Origin: Alphaproteobacteria bacterium | GTDB taxonomy: Bacteria; Pseudomonadota; Alphaproteobacteria; UBA9655 | Assembly (NCBI GenBank): GCA_017992885.1 | Contig: JAGONT010000005.1 | Coordinates: 43,034 to 107,033, forward strand | Reading direction: 5' to 3' | Length of the DNA: 64,000 nt | Part shown: positions 52,336 to 63,082 of the stretch, in pieces | How positions within the stretch are numbered: position 1 is the stretch's first letter | How the letters are laid out: every line of letters starts with the position of its first letter | The notes under the pieces: model-generated | The model's input: the letters and a program-made list of their open reading frames with translations, nothing else | What the model was told of the DNA's origin: nothing | The model's database searches: none | Made by a program: the position numbers and the translations under genes

Positions 52336-53397
52336 ATGATTGATCTTAGAAGTGATACTGTAACTCAACCCTGCGAAAATATGCGTGCCTATATGGCCAA
52401 GGCTTCGGTAGGGGATGATGCATATGGAGAAGATAAGAGCGTTAATCTTTTACAAGATTACTGCAAAGATTTATTTCACGTTGAAGACGCCTTGTTTGTC
52501 ACCAGTGGCATGATGGCTAATCGTTTAGCTTTTCTATCTCAAACATCTCGTGGGGATGAAGTTATCACTGAGTCTTCTTATCATGTAAACTTTTTTGATA
52601 GTGCTCCGATGGCAGCTTTTGCTGGTGTTGTGATGAACCCCTGTGCAATGTCAGATGGAATATTGCGCACCGAGGATGTTGAAAAAGCTCTTTTTTCTAA
52701 ACAACGCTATGATTATTTTGCTCAACCTAAACTCATAAGCATTGAAAATTCCATTAATGGATGGGCCGGAAAAATATTTCCTTTTGAAGAATTAAAATCG
52801 TTATACAAACTAGCTCAAGAAAGAAAACTCGCTCTCCATTTAGATGGGGCCAGACTATTTAATGCCCATATAGCCACAGGCATTTCCTTGAATGAGTATG
52901 CTGCACGCACACATACAGTTTCTGTTTGTTTTTCAAAAGGTCTTGGCGCTCCCTATGGTTCTCTTCTTATGGGAAGTGAAGACGTCATCAATAAAGCAAG
53001 AAAATTCAGACTATGGCTAGGAGGTGGCGTTCATCAAGCCGGAATGCAAGCGGCTGGGGCTTATTATGCTCTTCAACATAATCTACAGCGATTAAAAGAA
53101 GACCATGAGTTAGCTCAGTATTTTGCTCAAGAGCTTTTGCAAATCCCAGAGATAACTCTTACGGACACTGCTGTTGAAACAAATATCGTTCAATTTAGCC
53201 TTAATAGTCTAAATATAGATACAGATCGCTTTTTAGAGGAGTGTACTCAACAGGGGTTGTATTTATTCCCGTGGTTACCGACAGTGATCCGCGCTGTAAT
53301 TCATCGACATATTACTCAAGAAAATCTTGATCAAGCCATATCCACTATTAAAGAAATAGTCTTACATAAAAGTAAGAAGCTAGGTTTAGGACGATGA
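52336..53397 (+). CDS. Threonine-aldolase-family PLP enzyme (first)
   Basis: 353 residues, aspartate-aminotransferase-type fold I. It starts with the family's MIDLRSDTVTQPCENM, has H83 (ESSYHVNFFD) at the position of the aldolase active-site histidine, the PLP-contacting HLDGARLFN and the Schiff-base lysine K201 in VCFSKGLGAP. Known members cleave or form beta-hydroxy-alpha-amino acids (glycine plus aldehyde). In an operon with two hydroxylating dioxygenases, a biosynthetic use is plausible. It is followed by a second homologue with a 4-base overlap. Confidence 0.85.
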   Translation: MIDLRSDTVTQPCENMRAYMAKASVGDDAYGEDKSVNLLQDYCKDLFHVEDALFVTSGMMANRLAFLSQTSRGDEVITESSYHVNFFDSAPMAAFAGVVMNPCAMSDGILRTEDVEKALFSKQRYDYFAQPKLISIENSINGWAGKIFPFEELKSLYKLAQERKLALHLDGARLFNAHIATGISLNEYAARTHTVSVCFSKGLGAPYGSLLMGSEDVINKARKFRLWLGGGVHQAGMQAAGAYYALQHNLQRLKEDHELAQYFAQELLQIPEITLTDTAVETNIVQFSLNSLNIDTDRFLEECTQQGLYLFPWLPTVIRAVIHRHITQENLDQAISTIKEIVLHKSKKLGLGR

Positions 53398-54464
53398 AAA
53401 AATATAAGATCGACTTATTTAGCGACACCAACACAAATCCTTCTCCAGGAATGAGAAAAGCCATGTGTGAAGCCGAAGTAGGTAATGAGGTTGCTGGTGA
53501 GGATCCAACCGTTAATAAGCTTCTGGAAAGAGTTTGTGACCTTCTGGGAAAAGAAGCAGCCGTTTTTTTGCCTTCTGGTACGATGTGTAACGGGATCGCG
53601 TATCGTGTGTTATGCCAACGTCCTGGTGATCTTATTATTTTAGATGAAACGGCGCACCCTTTATTAAAGGGTGCTGGATTAATTGCAGGGTTAGCTCAAG
53701 CTGAACCTTATATAATTAAGGGACATCGGGGAATATTTACTGCAAGACAAATTGAACCTGTTGTTACAGCTACAAAGAGTTATAATTTGCCCGTCCCCCG
53801 ACTTGTTTCGATAGAGCAATCCACAAATTTTGGAGGGGGGGCAATTTGGCCCTTACACACTCTTAAAGAAGTTTGTTCTCTTGCCCATAAATATAATGTT
53901 TTTACACATATGGACGGAGCTCGTCTGTTAAACGCGGTTGTTGAAACCAATATATCAGCTGCACACTATGCCCAATATTTTGATTCCGTCTGGATTGACT
54001 TTTCTAAAAGCTTAGGAGCACCTATTGGTGCTGTTTTAGCAGGATCTCAATCTTTTATAGAAGAAGCATGGTATTATAAATTTCAACAAGGGGGTGGGCT
54101 CCACCAAGCAGGAATTTTAGCTGCCGGGTGTTTGTATGGTCTTGAACATCATTTTTCAAAAATATCTGATATTCATTTTAACACAAAAAAACTTGCGACA
54201 CTTTTATCTCATTTTTCTTTTATAGACATAAATCTAAATGACGTAGAAACAAATGTCATCATTTGTACAGTTCAACATCCGGCACATTCAGCTATTTCTT
54301 TTGCGCATGCCCTGCTTGAAAGAGGTATTCGTGTTTTTGCATTAGACGAGAGGCGACTACGCATGATGATGCATCTCGATATTTCTCTGTCAGACATTCA
54401 AGAAGTTTTTATAGCTTTTGAAGAGGTTGGTAGTGAGTCTTGTCTAACACAGGTAAGTTTATGA
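53394..54464 (+). CDS. Threonine-aldolase-family PLP enzyme (second)
   Basis: 356 residues. Motifs parallel the first copy: DLFSDTNTNPSPGMRKAM, H88 in LDETAHPLLKG, HMDGARLLNAVV and lysine K205 in WIDFSKSLGAP. The two proteins are clearly diverged, so this is not a recent duplication; they may form a heteromer or act in sequence. The tail overlaps the ABC exporter start (ATGA at 54461). Confidence 0.85.
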   Translation: MKKYKIDLFSDTNTNPSPGMRKAMCEAEVGNEVAGEDPTVNKLLERVCDLLGKEAAVFLPSGTMCNGIAYRVLCQRPGDLIILDETAHPLLKGAGLIAGLAQAEPYIIKGHRGIFTARQIEPVVTATKSYNLPVPRLVSIEQSTNFGGGAIWPLHTLKEVCSLAHKYNVFTHMDGARLLNAVVETNISAAHYAQYFDSVWIDFSKSLGAPIGAVLAGSQSFIEEAWYYKFQQGGGLHQAGILAAGCLYGLEHHFSKISDIHFNTKKLATLLSHFSFIDINLNDVETNVIICTVQHPAHSAISFAHALLERGIRVFALDERRLRMMMHLDISLSDIQEVFIAFEEVGSESCLTQVSL

Positions 54465-56224
54465 GTTCTTTTTTGCAAGACATCTGGAAATTTTTTATAC
54501 CTTTCCTTAAACCTTATAAAACTAAAGTATTCACCCTTGTAGCTTTGCCAGCCATTTGGTGTTTGGTAGAAACGATGGCTCCTTATCTCATTAAAATGAC
54601 CATAGATTATTTAGCTGAGCCGAGACTTCAATTAGAAGCTTTAACTAAGACTTTAGTATATATGGCCATAGCTTATGCAAGTTTGATCTTCGTTTTAGAG
54701 TTTTCTACCCGACTCAGTAATTATGTATGGATTAAAACTTTCCCTAAAATTCGGGCGGATATCCAAAGAAAAGTTTTGGAACATACGCAGAGTTTATCCT
54801 TTCAATTTTTCCACGATCATCTTGCAGGAGATTTGATAAGTAAATATCGTAGCTTAACGGAGAGTTTTGAAAAAATATTTTCGATTCTTCTCTATGGATT
54901 TTATCCTACGATTTTATCCTTTTTTTTCGCTTTATTTTTTATTTTTTTTATCAGCCCATTATTTTCAGGAATTTTCCTCTTTTGGTTTTTTTCTATGGGA
55001 CTTGTTACTCTTTTCTATTTCAAAAAAAGTGTTTTGTCCTCAAAAGAAAAATCGAAAGTGCAAAACAGTCTTTATGGGTATGTAGGTAATTTCATATGCA
55101 ACCCCTTATCTTTTATAATGTTTTCGCAACACCTTACAAAGGACAATGTATTTCATAATTTAATACAGAATTCTATAAATTCTACAGAAAAATTAGAACT
55201 TATAACTTTTAAAGCAGACATTTGGCGCAGCCTATTTTCATGGATCCTTTTAGTTTGTATGATGCTCTTTTTAAGCTATGGATGGTACCATGGATCTATA
55301 ACTCTTGGTGATTTTGCTTTTATTGGGACAGTTTGTTTTTATGTACGTCGAACAGTTTGGATGGCTTCTATACAACTTTTAGAGTTCTTTAAAGAGCTGG
55401 GCACAACCCATGAAGCTTTATCTTTGATTTCTAAAGCCCATGATTTAAAAGAAAGGGTCTACACGAACATCCTTCTTTCAACACTCCCTACTTTAGAAAA
55501 TTATATCACCTTTGAAGATATTAACTTTAGCTATGATACAAAAAAATTTCTCTTTAATAACTTAAACCTACACATTCCCGCTAAACAAAAGCTTGGTATT
55601 ATTGGCGGTTCAGGAGCAGGAAAGACATCGCTTATTCATTTACTTGTTGGTCTTTATGCTCCTACGGAAGGCATAATTAAAATTAATGATCAAGACGTAC
55701 AGCAGATATCCATTGAGTGGGTGCAAAATCTGTTTTCGTATGCACCCCAAAGTGGGTCTCTCCTTCACCGTTCCATATATGATAATATTGCTTTTGGTAA
55801 GCCTAATGCCTCTCGAGCGGAGGTTTATGAAGCTGCACAAGTATGTTTATGTGACGAATTTATTACCTCCTTTAAAGAGGGTTATGAAACAATTGTTGGA
55901 GAAGGGGGATATAAGCTCTCTGGTGGGCAGAGACAGCGTATTGCAATAGCACGTGCTTATCTTAAAGAGGCGCCTATCTTTATTTTAGATGAAGCGACGT
56001 CGGGGCTGGATGCTTCTCTTGAAGAAGATCTGTTGGATCGATTGTGCCAAAAACTAAAAAACCACACATTGATTGTCATTTCACATAGAATCTCTAGCTT
56101 AACAAAATTGGATAGAATTATCGCGTTAGAAGCGGGAAAAATTGTTTTGGATGACTGCCCAGAGAGTTTTATGAATATGAATAGAAATATAATAAATACA
56201 AATAAAAAAGAAATATTGATTTAA
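54461..56224 (+). CDS. ABC exporter, fused permease-ATPase
   Basis: 587 residues from the ATG at 54461, which has an AGGTAAG ribosome binding site and overlaps the upstream stop; a TTG at 54440 would add seven residues. Six TM helices (1-320) are followed by an ATPase with Walker A GGSGAGKTS (382-390), signature LSGGQRQR (486-493), Walker B IFILDE (506-511) and the H-loop in VISHRIS. As the only membrane protein of the operon, it is the likely exporter of the product (lipid-linked glycan or small molecule). Confidence 0.9.
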   Translation: MSSFLQDIWKFFIPFLKPYKTKVFTLVALPAIWCLVETMAPYLIKMTIDYLAEPRLQLEALTKTLVYMAIAYASLIFVLEFSTRLSNYVWIKTFPKIRADIQRKVLEHTQSLSFQFFHDHLAGDLISKYRSLTESFEKIFSILLYGFYPTILSFFFALFFIFFISPLFSGIFLFWFFSMGLVTLFYFKKSVLSSKEKSKVQNSLYGYVGNFICNPLSFIMFSQHLTKDNVFHNLIQNSINSTEKLELITFKADIWRSLFSWILLVCMMLFLSYGWYHGSITLGDFAFIGTVCFYVRRTVWMASIQLLEFFKELGTTHEALSLISKAHDLKERVYTNILLSTLPTLENYITFEDINFSYDTKKFLFNNLNLHIPAKQKLGIIGGSGAGKTSLIHLLVGLYAPTEGIIKINDQDVQQISIEWVQNLFSYAPQSGSLLHRSIYDNIAFGKPNASRAEVYEAAQVCLCDEFITSFKEGYETIVGEGGYKLSGGQRQRIAIARAYLKEAPIFILDEATSGLDASLEEDLLDRLCQKLKNHTLIVISHRISSLTKLDRIIALEAGKIVLDDCPESFMNMNRNIINTNKKEILI

Positions 56225-56238
56225 AAAATAAAAAATGT

Positions 56239-57084
56239 ATGAAAAAAATTAGAAAAGCTGTTTTCCCAATTGCAGGGCTTGGAACTCGTCTTTTCCCGGC
56301 AACCAAAACTTTCCCTAAGGAAATGTTGCCGCTTGTTGATAAACCTCTCATTCAATATGCTATTGAAGAGGCCCTTTCTTCTGGAATTGAGGAATTTATT
56401 TTTGTGATTAATCAAAAGCAACCTCATATCCAAGATTATTTTAATAATTATCCCAATTTGTTCTCCACAGGAAACATTCATTATGTACATCAGGAAAAAC
56501 CTTTAGGATTAGGGCATGCCATTCTCTGTGCTCGCCATTTTATTCAAGAGGAGTCATTTGCTATTCTCTTGCCGGATGATTTTATTTTATCGGAAAAACC
56601 TTGCTTACAACAAATGATAGAAGCCTATGAAAAAATCGATGGCAATATGGTAGCTATTCATCCAGTTTCCCGTGCAGAGGTTTCTCAATACGGTATTATA
56701 AAGGGGGAAAAACTAAGAGGCTCTACTTTGATAAAGATCGATGCTGTTATTGAAAAACCTCCTCAAGAAAAAGCTCCTTCATGTTTAGCCATTATAGGAC
56801 GTTATCTTTTAAATCCACGCATTTTATATTTTCTAGAGAATCAAAAATTGGGAACAGGAGGAGAAATTCAATTAACGGATTCTTTTGTCCCTCTTCTTCA
56901 AGAACAACCCTTTTATGGGTTTGAGTTTGAAGGACAAAGATTCGATTGTGGATCTAAAAAGGGATACCTTGCAGCGACCCTAAAATTGGCCCTTGAGCAA
57001 CAAGACGTTAAAGAGGAGATTGAACGGTTTTTAGAAAAAGAAGGTTTTTCAAGAGAGATTACAAAGAAAGAAAATATTTTATGA
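56239..57084 (+). CDS. galU: UTP-glucose-1-phosphate uridylyltransferase
   Basis: 281 residues. It has the nucleotidyltransferase start AVFPIAGLGTRLFPATKTFP, the KEMLPLVDKPLIQYAIEEAL block and the C-terminal FEGQRFDCGSKKGYLAAT, all diagnostic of bacterial GalU. The enzyme makes UDP-glucose from UTP and glucose-1-phosphate in the cytoplasm. It overlaps ugd by 4 bases, so the pair supplies UDP-glucuronate to the operon. Confidence 0.93.
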   Translation: MKKIRKAVFPIAGLGTRLFPATKTFPKEMLPLVDKPLIQYAIEEALSSGIEEFIFVINQKQPHIQDYFNNYPNLFSTGNIHYVHQEKPLGLGHAILCARHFIQEESFAILLPDDFILSEKPCLQQMIEAYEKIDGNMVAIHPVSRAEVSQYGIIKGEKLRGSTLIKIDAVIEKPPQEKAPSCLAIIGRYLLNPRILYFLENQKLGTGGEIQLTDSFVPLLQEQPFYGFEFEGQRFDCGSKKGYLAATLKLALEQQDVKEEIERFLEKEGFSREITKKENIL

Positions 57085-58448
57085 AATTAACAATCATCGG
57101 TACAGGGTATGTAGGCCTCGTTTCAGGCGCTTGTTTTGCAGAGCATGGATTTGACGTAACTTGTGTTGATAAAGATAGAGATAAAATTCAAACTTTAAAA
57201 GAGGGTAAGCTTCCACTTTTTGAGCCAAATCTCTTCGACTTCATCAATAAGAACATGAGAGATGGGCGCCTGCATTTTACGACTGAATTAAAAGATCCAA
57301 TTCTTACTTCAGATATTATTTTTATTGCTGTTGGAACACCTTGCGATTCAACAACAGGACGAGCGAATTTAACAGATCTCTTTTCTCTTCTAAAAAAGAT
57401 GGCTCCCTTTCTTGTCGGATACAAAACTATCGTAATGAAATCAACAGTTCCAGTAGGCACAACAAAACAGGTTGGTGAGTATATTCGAACCTTAAATTCT
57501 AAAGCTAAGTTTGACGTCGTGGCTAATCCTGAGTTTTTAAGAGAAGGATCTGCAATTCAAGACTTCATGCAGCCAGATCGGATTGTGGTGGGCACGGAAA
57601 GTACCACAGCAAAGAAAATAATGCAGTGCTTATACAATCCTTTTGCTCTAGCAGGCGTACCTGTCATAGAAACAACACTCGAAACAGCGGAATTAATTAA
57701 GTATGCGTCAAATGCTTTCTTGGCGACTAAAATTGCTTTTATTAATCAAATTTCTGACCTTTGTGAAAAATGTAATGGAGATGTAAGACAAGTTGCAAAG
57801 GGAATAGGGCTTGATCATCGTATTGGTAAGGAATTTTTAAATGTAGGGCCTGGCTTTGGAGGATCCTGTTTTCCAAAAGATATGCAAGCGCTGATTCACA
57901 CAAGTAATGATGTTGGGGTTCCATTAACAATTGTAGACGCTGCTCTTAAATCAAACCAAAACCGAAAAGATGAAATGGTTAATCGTATTATTTCCGCAGA
58001 GGGTGGATGTATACAGGGGAAAATACTTGCTGTTTTAGGCTTAACTTTTAAAGCCAATACGGATGACTTAAGAGAAAGTCCAAGCCTTGCAATTATCCCA
58101 GAACTATGTGCAGCGGGAGCTACGGTTAGAGCCTATGATCCAAGAGGAATGCCTGCAACCCGAAAGTTACTTCCTGATATCTTCTATGCTACTGATGCAT
58201 ATCAAGCGATAGAAGGAGCAGACGCTCTTATTATCCTTACAGAATGGGAGGAATTCAAAACACTTGATTTGCGACAGGTAAAAAACTTTCTAAAAAGTCC
58301 TCTTGTCATCGACTTGCGGAATATTTTCTCGTCTGATGAAATGAAACTTCATAAATTTATTTATTATTCTCTAGGAAATTGTTCTTTCTTTCCTTCTAAA
58401 GACGAAGAGATAGAGGATTTACCATATGAAAAAGATAGCTTTTTGTGA
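57081..58448 (+). CDS. ugd: UDP-glucose 6-dehydrogenase
   Basis: 455 residues. NAD-binding motif IIGTGYVGLVSGACFAEHGF, the substrate segment NPEFLREGSAIQDFMQPDRI and the catalytic cysteine in GPGFGGSCFPKD are textbook for UDP-glucose/GDP-mannose dehydrogenases; the spacing and GVPVIETTLETAELIKYASN identify the UDP-glucose type. It oxidises UDP-glucose twice to UDP-glucuronate. It ends the operon; the C-terminal ~20 residues form an acidic tail unlike the family core. Confidence 0.92.
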   Translation: MKLTIIGTGYVGLVSGACFAEHGFDVTCVDKDRDKIQTLKEGKLPLFEPNLFDFINKNMRDGRLHFTTELKDPILTSDIIFIAVGTPCDSTTGRANLTDLFSLLKKMAPFLVGYKTIVMKSTVPVGTTKQVGEYIRTLNSKAKFDVVANPEFLREGSAIQDFMQPDRIVVGTESTTAKKIMQCLYNPFALAGVPVIETTLETAELIKYASNAFLATKIAFINQISDLCEKCNGDVRQVAKGIGLDHRIGKEFLNVGPGFGGSCFPKDMQALIHTSNDVGVPLTIVDAALKSNQNRKDEMVNRIISAEGGCIQGKILAVLGLTFKANTDDLRESPSLAIIPELCAAGATVRAYDPRGMPATRKLLPDIFYATDAYQAIEGADALIILTEWEEFKTLDLRQVKNFLKSPLVIDLRNIFSSDEMKLHKFIYYSLGNCSFFPSKDEEIEDLPYEKDSFL

Positions 58449-58707
58449 GTATGAATTCGCGAGATTATTAAGGAAGATTTGAGTATTCCAGATCTCGGTC
58501 AATTTCGAGGAGCTTTTTCTCAGAGGATAATTACAAATAGAAGGCTTGGCTACTTCAATAACCTAACAATTTTATTGATACACTACGCCTTAAGGCTAAA
58601 TCAAGCTCACTACCGTATAATTTTTTGAGAGGAGAAAGAAAGGCTTGAAATATATTCATAAATTTTTAGATCTTTAGTTTGCAAAAAACAAAAAGAAAGA
58701 AAAAACT
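58449..58707. other. Region between ugd and the IS4-type element
   Basis: Contains the A-rich leader of the transposase gene (58670-58707). No inverted repeat that I can define as the IS end. Confidence 0.3.
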
Positions 58708-59846
58708 ATGGATCTCAATGCCCTTCTCAAAAGATATCAAACCTTATTACCCTGGAACTTATCAAGAACAAAATGCTTCGTGAATATGATTTTGGGAATG
58801 ATTGCCTCTGGATCTGTCCAGCAACACAAGACTGCCCTTGGATTTACAGGACCCGCTAAACAAGATTCAGTCTGTGCACGTATCCGTAATTTTTTGAAAT
58901 TCTTTGGTTTCAATTTTTCCGATTATGCGTTGGCCATTCTGGAAATGACCCAACTCAAAGGTCCTCTCATCCTTGCACTTGATCGTACAAATTGGAAATT
59001 TGGACGCATCGATATTAACCTTTTGGTTCTGGCTGTGGTTATCGCAAATCAGTTTTCCATTCCAATTTTATGGAAGGCTTTACCCAAAAAAGGAAACTCA
59101 AACACACACGAAAGAATAGATCTCCTTCAAATTTTTATTGATATTTTTGGCGCTCAAAGAATTGCAGCCTTAACTGCGGATCGAGAATTCATTGGTAAGG
59201 CGTGGATTGATTATCTGATCCAACATAAAATCCCCTTCTTCATCCGAATTAAGGAAAATAGATTGGTGGAATGGGGATCAAGAATGAAGCATATCTCTGT
59301 CTTTTTTCAACACTTAAAGGGAAGAGAAAAGCGTCATATCCAATTTAATCTGGATGGACATTTGTTGTTTTTTGCAGGCACACGATCTAAAAAAGGCGAC
59401 CTTGTGATTGTGATGTCAAATCAAGATAAGGACCTCAAAATCTTGGAAATCTATAAAAAACGCTGGACGATAGAGCTGTTGTTTGCTCATTGTAAGAAAA
59501 ACGGATTTAACCTTGAAGATACTCACCTGGTTGATCTTGAGCGAATTGAAAAATTGTTCGCAATTGTCTGCTCTGCCTTACTTCTTTGCTTTATGGTTGG
59601 AACGCTGAGGAGCAAAAATCTCCAACTCCCTTCAAAAAAACCCTACAAACTCCGGCTTTCTCAACTTTTAGACGAGGGTTTGATTGCTTGAGAAAGCTCC
59701 TCTTTCAAACCAAAGATATAGCAGTGCAACTCATTCTCTTCCTCCTCACCACACCCCATAAATCTAGTCACCCCCTATGTCCTCAAAAACCCTATGTCCT
59801 CAAAAAATCATACGGTAGTGAGATGGCTAATAGCTTGAATACTTAA
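58708..59846 (+). pseudogene. IS4-type DDE transposase, frameshifted near the C-terminus
   Basis: The main frame (58708-59691) has the DDE residues of IS4-group transposases: D in LALDRTNWKFG, D in ALTADREFIGK and E in YKKRWTIELLFAHCKKNGFN, with LEDTHLVDLERIEKLFAIV after it. Near 59650 the reading frame changes: the expected C-terminal TPAFSTFRRGFDCLRKLLFQ, TKDIAVQLILFLL continues one frame over to 59846. One indel therefore removes the last ~60 residues. A possible relic of a related element lies at 30787. Terminal repeats were not identified. Confidence 0.8.
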
Positions 59847-61212
59847 GCTGAGAACAGCTATAAAGTAGAGACATAGAAACTTTTTTATTTTTTGGCCCAT
59901 GATCCTGGCTTCCGTTACAAAAATGTTATTTATAAAATATATTTTGTTTAGAAGGCTGTACATTTTGATTATTACCCTAAACAAGAATTTAGTGCAAGAA
60001 TACTCTCCAAAATATGCATGATAACTATCCCAAAAGCTAAGCCTCCAGCTATGGGGACCGTAAGACTATTGTTGAATCGAGTAGAGGGAACCCTTGTAGC
60101 CTCTCCCTCTCACACCACCATACGTGAAATGTCGCATTCGGCGGTTTAAGTTAAACTTCTACCAAAGCCTTTTGTTTCATTAGATTTATAAAACCTTGTG
60201 TTTCAAAACAAGCGTTATTCATGGCTTGATTCACTGGAGGACTATTTATTTCCATTATTCTTTTAGAAAAAGGAGAGAAAAAGAAAGATTTTAAGGATCT
60301 TTTTGATTTTATAGATCTTTCTAAATAAGAAAATTATTATTTCTTAGTTTTTGAAATCCTCAAAAAGCTTCTTCCCGATGCTAATCTTACAACTCTGATC
60401 GCAAACTTTTATAGAACAGTATGAGATGGAATGCCCTTCTGGGGGCGTACTTTCTCCTACCCATAGAGATGAAGCATTAGGAAAAAATGAAGAAGAACCT
60501 CATAAAGAAGTACAAATTTTAAAAAAAGAAATTGGTGCTTTGTTTTCGTAACTCTTAATGCCGGTCAATTTTGCTTCGTTCTTCACATATTTAAAGGAAA
60601 TAAGGAGATACAAATAGCACAAGGCTATGAAGAGATAGGAGCACCTTCTATTCGATCTGATTTATTCATTCCAGCGGAATCTGTTCTCCTCCATTTTTCT
60701 GACGAAACATCCAAAATAGAAGAAAAGTTTAAAGGAAAGGCTGGTATTATAAGGGGGTGAAAGAGATAGAAATACAACCCCTCTAAGTGAGTGGAAAACA
60801 TTGTGTGGAGTATCATCCAACTCTTTAGTATTTTTCAAAGTCAGTTTTAACGTGAGCGTTCAATGAGCTGGTTACTATCACTTTGTTTTATTTATTTTTT
60901 ATTTTTTTAAGGTCGTTTCCCATACTTATTGCACTTTCAATAGGACAGCCTTAATGATTGAAGAAAGAAAATTAACCCCTCTGCATCAAGGATAAATGAA
61001 ATTAAACGTTAATCTTTTTACTAATTTATTAGAGATTTTATCAAAATATAATTATTTATTTATATTTCAATGTTATGAGAAAAAAATAATTATTTTATGT
61101 TGAAATGTTTTTTAATATATATTAAATAAAATTTAAAGATGTGAACAATTTTTTTATTTTTTAAATTATTTTTCTTTTTAGTGTTTATGCTTTTTAAAAA
61201 AGGCTAATTATT
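59847..61212. other. Long AT-rich gene-poor region
   Basis: Contains the group II intron relic (60072-60148) and two short open stretches on the plus strand around 60425-60550 and 60590-60758 (for example QIAQGYEEIGAPSIRSDLFI) that look like decayed coding DNA but match no family I know. From 60880 to 61210 it is very AT-rich and may contain the promoter for the next gene. Confidence 0.35.
60072..60148 (-). ncRNA. 3'-end relic of a group II intron (domain V region)
   Basis: On the minus strand the sequence reads AACCGCCGAATGCGACATTT, CACGTATGGTGGTGTGAGAG, then GGTTCCCTCTACTCGATTC. This is the conserved block at the 3' end of many bacterial group II introns downstream of the reverse transcriptase. 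No reverse transcriptase gene or 5' intron end is present in the window, so only a scar remains. Confidence 0.55.
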
Positions 61213-63081
61213 ATGAAATTAATAAAAATTCCGTATATTATTTCACTGTTACTAATTTTTCAGCCTTCAGTTTCTTGTTGGGGTATGGATGAGGAAGAAA
61301 GAGAGGTAATTAATATTTGCCAACCCTCTCCACCCATGCCATTTAAGCTTGGATTCGAATTTTAAGAATCTAGTCATCTTTGCCCGTGGGCTAAATTTAA
61401 TCGTGGCATACAAAAGAAACCATTGTTTTTTGTAGCAGATATTGAGTCAAGAAGAAAACTTTGGGAGGTTGTTATTGATGGAGAAGATATTGAATTTGTT
61501 TTAGAGCCCTTTTCACATGCAGAATATAATTTATTAGAAAAATCAATAAACAGTGTTTTAATAGCGTCTGAACATTTAACACAACAAGGTTTCACTGAAA
61601 ATGACTTATGGCAAGCTTTAAATACTCCTAAAATTTCCAATTTCATTGGAAGAAATAATTTTGAAATAAACGTAGGGGCGGGGTTACGTCAAAGTGTTAC
61701 GTTCTCAAACTCTTTTGAAATATGGAAAGAGTGGTTAAAATCTCACCCAAAGTATAAAAATATAAATGACCAAGAATTTGAAGTTTTATGGAATCAAGAA
61801 GTTGCGATTCCAACACAGCCAACTCAAGTATTTAAAATTGCAGGGATTTCTCTAAAAGAAAATATTACATTTGATGGTTGGCTCAACGAAATAAGACAGC
61901 CTCTAATTAAACAGAACTTACATGTTGAAGAAAGCAAAACGTACTTCCCAAATGTAGGGAATGCGCCTATCCAGAAACGCCGTGAGATTAAATTTCAGCC
62001 GCAAGCAACCATTCAATACCCTCTAGAATATTCCATTCCGTTATTGTTTAGCCTTTTTAATTTTAAAATAGACTCCACTATTATTACAAAACTAGTGCAT
62101 GCTTTACCTCTCTTAGATGAAATAAGTAAAAATAATATGGAAGCTTATTTTACAAAAAAATCTGGTTTGGTTTTTTTGCATGCATTAACCTTAGAGGGTA
62201 TTACTACTAAAAATAGTGCTGCAAATTCATTATATGAAATAGAGGAAAGGCATCTTCATACTGAACAAGTAGATGCAAAAGGGACTCTAAATTTTATGTC
62301 TCGTCGTCCATTCTCTGATATGTGGACTGATATTAAAGAAGAAAATGACGATTTTTGGGTGCTATATAGTAATAGCATGAGAAAGAATAAGATTTTTGCT
62401 AACAAATTTTTTCATTATCAAGAGGATGAAGCAGTTGAATGGGCGGAGAGCATATCTCCAAATTATGCGGAAGAATTTTTTGCTGGAGAAGGAAAACAAG
62501 ATCTTTCCGTTCTGATGGATTATTTCACGAACGTTTTTTTATTCGAATGTAACCAAACATTAGATAACCCTCTCCTAACTCTTCTAAAGAAAGGAATATT
62601 AACCACTGCAATGATACGTAATTTTGATCCTGAAAAAGTAACTATGGTGACATTGGATCAACACCCAAAAACACCCCAACAGATCTTTGAATCATATTAC
62701 CAGCAATCAATACAATCAATTCATCAACAACCCGCTTTACGTTACACACTTGATCTTGCCAGCAAGAAGATTTGTGAGCACTCATCCGACTATGATACTC
62801 TTTCTCCACCTTGGTTTCTTGATGAAGACGATGCCATGGGGTTTTTAAAGAAATATAATGTACATGCTATAAAAGAGTATGGGGAAGCAATCATTGAAAT
62901 ACGCAATATAAAACGTGCGTTTTCCAAAGGTAGAGAGTTCCTTACAGCAGGAAGTGATCTTTTATTGGAAGATGCAAAGGAATTATTTGAATTTTTAGAA
63001 ACAACAAGTAAGGAAAAAGTCTTGTCGAAAAAATATAAGGATGATATATTAAAATGCATACCACAGAAGAAGGAAGATTAA
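61213..63081 (+). pseudogene. Secreted protein of unknown family interrupted by an in-frame stop
   Basis: From the ATG at 61213 the frame encodes a signal peptide (IISLLLIFQPSVSCWG then M-D-E-E-E) and continues to a TAA at 61363; the same frame then stays open for 572 codons to 63081. A single nonsense codon thus separates the export signal from the body. A TTG at 61423 could restart translation but without the signal. The body has helical segments and no recognised domain. The gene is followed after 1 base by another secreted-protein gene. Confidence 0.7.
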
Positions 63082-63082
63082 A

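Noticed and set aside
59586..59846. Independent 86-codon gene after the transposase
   Set aside because: It reads as the natural C-terminus of the IS4-type transposase in a shifted frame.
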